Part shown: positions 50,901 through 51,394 of the stretch, piece after piece | Layout: the number at the start of each line of letters is the position of its first letter | Position numbering within the stretch: the first letter of the stretch is position 1 | Source of the DNA: Thermoplasmata archaeon UBA184 | GTDB lineage: Archaea; Thermoplasmatota; Thermoplasmata; Lutacidiplasmatales; UBA184 | Direction: 5' to 3' | NCBI GenBank assembly: GCA_002495185.1 | Contig: DAEB01000044.1 | Span: forward strand, 32,383-83,776 | DNA length: 51,394 nt | Notes under the pieces: generated by a model | What the model was told of the DNA's origin: nothing | Databases searched by the model: none | What the model saw: the letters and a program-made list of their open reading frames with translations, nothing else | Made by a program: the position numbers and the translations under genes

Positions 50901-51394
50901 GACGACCTACACCTTCGAACTCCTCGTCAACGACACGGCCGGAATCCCAGAGTCCGCAACGTCGCCTCCGTCGTCCGGCGTGGCGGTGGCCCCCGCTCTC
51001 CTGGCTCCAACGGCGCCGACCGTAAGCGCGACCAAGTTGGACGTGAACCAGGCGCTTACGCTCTCGGGGACGATTCCCTCCACCGGTTCTGCCTCGTACC
51101 AGTGGGAGTGGCTCGTCTCGACCGGGGGCAGCTACTCGAAGTCCACAATCTGCGCCACCCCGAGCGGCATCGGCGCGGGAGCCGGCGCCGGAGAAACGTG
51201 CGCGGTCGCCGGGGGAACCTTGTCGGTGGGGACGACCTACACCTTCGAACTTCTCGTCAACGACTCCGCGACCACCCCCGAGACCGCCACCTCCCCAGCG
51301 TCCTCGGGTGTGGTGGTGAGCTCGGCGCTGACGGCGGCGGCCGCCCCCACCGTGAGCGCGACCAAGCTGGACGTCGACCAGGCGCTCACCGTCA
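44971..51394 (+). CDS. Giant secreted protein of tandem Ig-like repeats (partial, runs off the window)
   Basis: An uninterrupted frame of more than 2140 codons with no stop before the window end. A signal peptide comes first (VSHRRAGRLAAVFFVLLMVA). An initial Ig-like domain is followed by a ~250-residue non-repeat module (to about residue 400; DTTNWFAGLHGNGALTITTG, VDTVTVDTAAGSLTSATTAS), possibly lectin-like. Then comes a tandem array of ~110-residue Ig/PKD-like repeats, each opening LTAPAAPTVSATKLDVDQAL and bearing two cysteines about 16 residues apart. Three shorter variants (near 46180, 47451 and 50056) interrupt the array. The last repeat is cut off. It is likely an adhesin or surface-layer-associated protein. 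Confidence 0.88.
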   Translation, partial: MVGSVSHRRAGRLAAVFFVLLMVATAFGAVAAALSPQPSNPASTSASTPAVPPTPSSSYPGTTVIVQGQNSSVSETLPTSGTGPYSWVWLFSTSAEGPFLPATPNDCATPSGSGAASGSTETCTFLTNGTTPTGTYFFELKVTDSASVPESVTSPASSTVTVDPGPSASQRPRSPAFDTDPASFCNSGCDTTNWFAGLHGNGALTITTGATNELLLLEVTDSGESGAGLSTADIKDTQSSTWHLESSHPWNGTGNVQDVFYAIDAVAGVDTVTVDTAAGSLTSATTASAVLSAFTGVNTVTPILTLGTFGTGSGTSSSASVPATVAPTTILGILSNGWRASSITPTSSPAFTKADTISDAVATQSFVEFYSATSTGTYLSNPTWTGTVAWGEEALVVQPPSPLAVTVAPTSTILDQDQSVTITATATGGAGGDAYVWSVSSGTCPGFVNSGAATLTYTPSGTTAGCVLTVTVTDSSSDTAQPTTPSSVTVNTVLTAAAAPTVSATALDRDQALTVTGTIPLTGTPTYSWTWMVSVNSGSYAAETHCGTNGGSGASAGATENCVIPANTLIVGDTYNFELKVTDSATTPETQTSTASPTVTEHSAFTAPAAPTVSAAKLDVDQALTVTGTVPATGTPTYAWQWMVSINAGAYAAATQCAVNSGSGATGGATETCTAAANTLAAGSTYAFELRVTDSATVAETKTSVASATVTVKSALTAAAAPTPSLTSLPASQQLTVTATLPSTGTSTYSWEWFISINGTAYVDTTQCTVNTGSGAAGGAVETCTIPGNTLIAGTTYNFEIEVTDSATSPEVQVSPASATVTTTLALTAGTPTPTAPVLDSGQPVTLTANPSGGTRPFTYQWYTGSTILLCTGLGSPISGATGSSYTFTPGATAYYCYTVTDAVPNTATSATSLVTVNSALAAPSAPVVSATVLDRDQALTVTATIPSTGTAPYQWEWLYSTGGSYAKATMCGTASGNGAVAGAGETCSVAANALTAGNTYTFELLVNDSATTPSTMTSPASSGVAVSAALTAPAAPTVSSSKLDVDQALTVSDAIPVTGSPTYSWQWQVSVNAGVYASATQCAVNSGSGALAGATENCVIAANTLTVGNTYAFKLQVTDGAATPESATSAASATVTVKSVLTAPAVPTVTATALDVDQALSVQGTIPATGTANYAWQWLVSVNSGSYVTSTVCAVNSGVNAVASATETCATAANALTAGDTYNFELKVTDSATTPESQTSGPSPTVTVKSALVAPAAPTVSATKLDLDQALSVQGTIPSTGTPSYAWQWLVSINSGAYGNSALCAVNSGSGATGGATETCSIAAGSLTVSDTYKFELKVTDSATTAEVKTSAASPLVTVKAALTAPAAPTPSVAILDASQVLTVTDNIPATGSSPYSWQWLVSVGGGGFAAATQCSVNSGSGAASGALETCSVPANTLTAGTTCAFELQVTDTANVPESQTSPTSATVTVNSALIAPAAPTVSATKLDVDQSLTVTGTIPTTGTSTYQYEWLYSIGGAYTKATICSVAGGSGVSGGAVATCSIAASTLTAGTNYFFKLRVNDSATNPAQVTSPGSVAVAVASALTAPAAPTLSAPGIDVDQPLTVSGAIPATGTALYSWQWLVSDNGGSYVPAAQCAVSNGSSAAASSPETCSIAGGSLSVGHSYTFELQVKDNATVNETQPSAASASVTVSSSVSGGTPSPTSPSIDAGQAITLSATTTGGSGGYTYQWYSGSTALGCTGLGSPIPGATSSAYLAPPTSTTFYCYVVTDSNHETVTSTADQVTVNTALTAPTAPSVSATSLDADQPLTVTATIPSSGTSPYQFEWLFSVGASYTKATMCAVASGSGASGGTVETCLIAANTLTTGTTYTFELLINDSATTPETTTSPPSAGVTVSTALTAPAAPTPSASKLDTDQGMTVTDTIPTTGDAPYNYEWLFSTGGSYSKATFCAIPSGTGAAGGTVETCSVSASALSAGTTYTFELLVNDTAGIPESATSPPSSGVAVAPALLAPTAPTVSATKLDVNQALTLSGTIPSTGSASYQWEWLVSTGGSYSKSTICATPSGIGAGAGAGETCAVAGGTLSVGTTYTFELLVNDSATTPETATSPASSGVVVSSALTAAAAPTVSATKLDVDQALTV
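46450..51394 (+). repeat. Tandem ~330-bp coding repeats
   Basis: About fourteen full-length units begin near 46450, 46785, 47118, 47730, 48060, 48393, 48727, 49060, 49393, 49722, 50338, 50668, 50998 and 51328. They are spaced 330-333 bp apart except across two ~280-bp short units (47451, 50056). Two subtypes occur: one ending FELKVTDSATTPE, the other FELLVNDSATTPE. Units after each short repeat are of the second subtype, hinting at block duplication. Confidence 0.8.

Noticed and set aside
46450..51394. Regular repeats considered as a CRISPR array
   Set aside because: The unit is ~330 bp, coding, and degenerate at DNA level. There are no short identical repeats with unique spacers.

Overview
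This is a strongly GC-rich chromosomal window from what looks like an archaeon. The best guess is a terrestrial, Thermoplasmatota-like lineage, but the lineage is inference only. The archaeal signs are: (i) many start codons lie about 25-30 bp downstream of an AT-rich TATA-like box with no room for a Shine-Dalgarno site (leaderless mRNAs; genes at 61, 3272, 8451, 18715, 31726, 33513, 43120 and others); (ii) GTG and TTG starts are common; (iii) archaeal-type families are present, such as an MTH1187-type thiamine-binding protein, a free-standing AlaX editing protein and two 323-residue double-winged-helix Lrp-like regulators; (iv) a giant secreted Ig-repeat protein closes the window. No tRNA, rRNA, CRISPR array or insertion sequence was seen.

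Layout. 1-3.3 kb: thiamine-binding protein, AlaX, Lrp-like regulator, a small hypothetical and a cyclic-nucleotide-binding protein. 3.4-8.4 kb: two class III nucleotide cyclases fused to a FlgO/TolB-like domain and TPRs, with a LigB/YgiD-type dioxygenase between them. 8.4-10.9 kb: the most notable locus, an apparent split borosin RiPP pair (80-aa precursor plus alpha-N-methyltransferase closely resembling OphMA), followed by a cross-brace zinc-finger protein and a coupled membrane protein. 10.9-18.6 kb: VOC proteins, a membrane-anchored zinc-finger protein, a TMEM175-like channel with a DUF1330 gene, an ABC exporter pair and a methyltransferase. 18.7-23.1 kb: a third cyclase-FlgO-TPR protein convergent with a large AAA-TPR ATPase. 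23.2-35.7 kb: small accessory metabolism (membrane proteins, DUF1801, heme-oxygenase-like ABM protein, GNAT, GltD-type oxidoreductase, methyltransferase, frameshifted VOC gene, aldo-keto reductase, LURP-one-like protein, CurA-like reductase, DUF4242). 35.7-44.7 kb: a degenerate cyclase-homology protein, a membrane protein, an alkyltransferase-like DNA repair protein, two AHSA1/SRPBCC proteins, a regulator/MFS divergent pair, an ArsR regulator, a zinc ribbon and a HExxH protein. 44.97 kb to the end: one uninterrupted reading frame for a secreted giant protein of tandem Ig-like repeats that runs off the window.

How the genes fit together. Four cyclase-homology proteins, a stand-alone cyclic-nucleotide-binding domain and an AAA-TPR ATPase suggest a cyclic-nucleotide signalling network that is unusually rich for an archaeon. 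The borosin-like pair sits directly downstream of cyclase 2 and has its own promoter. Many of the other genes are single-gene units with individual promoters, as is typical of a genome rich in leaderless transcripts.
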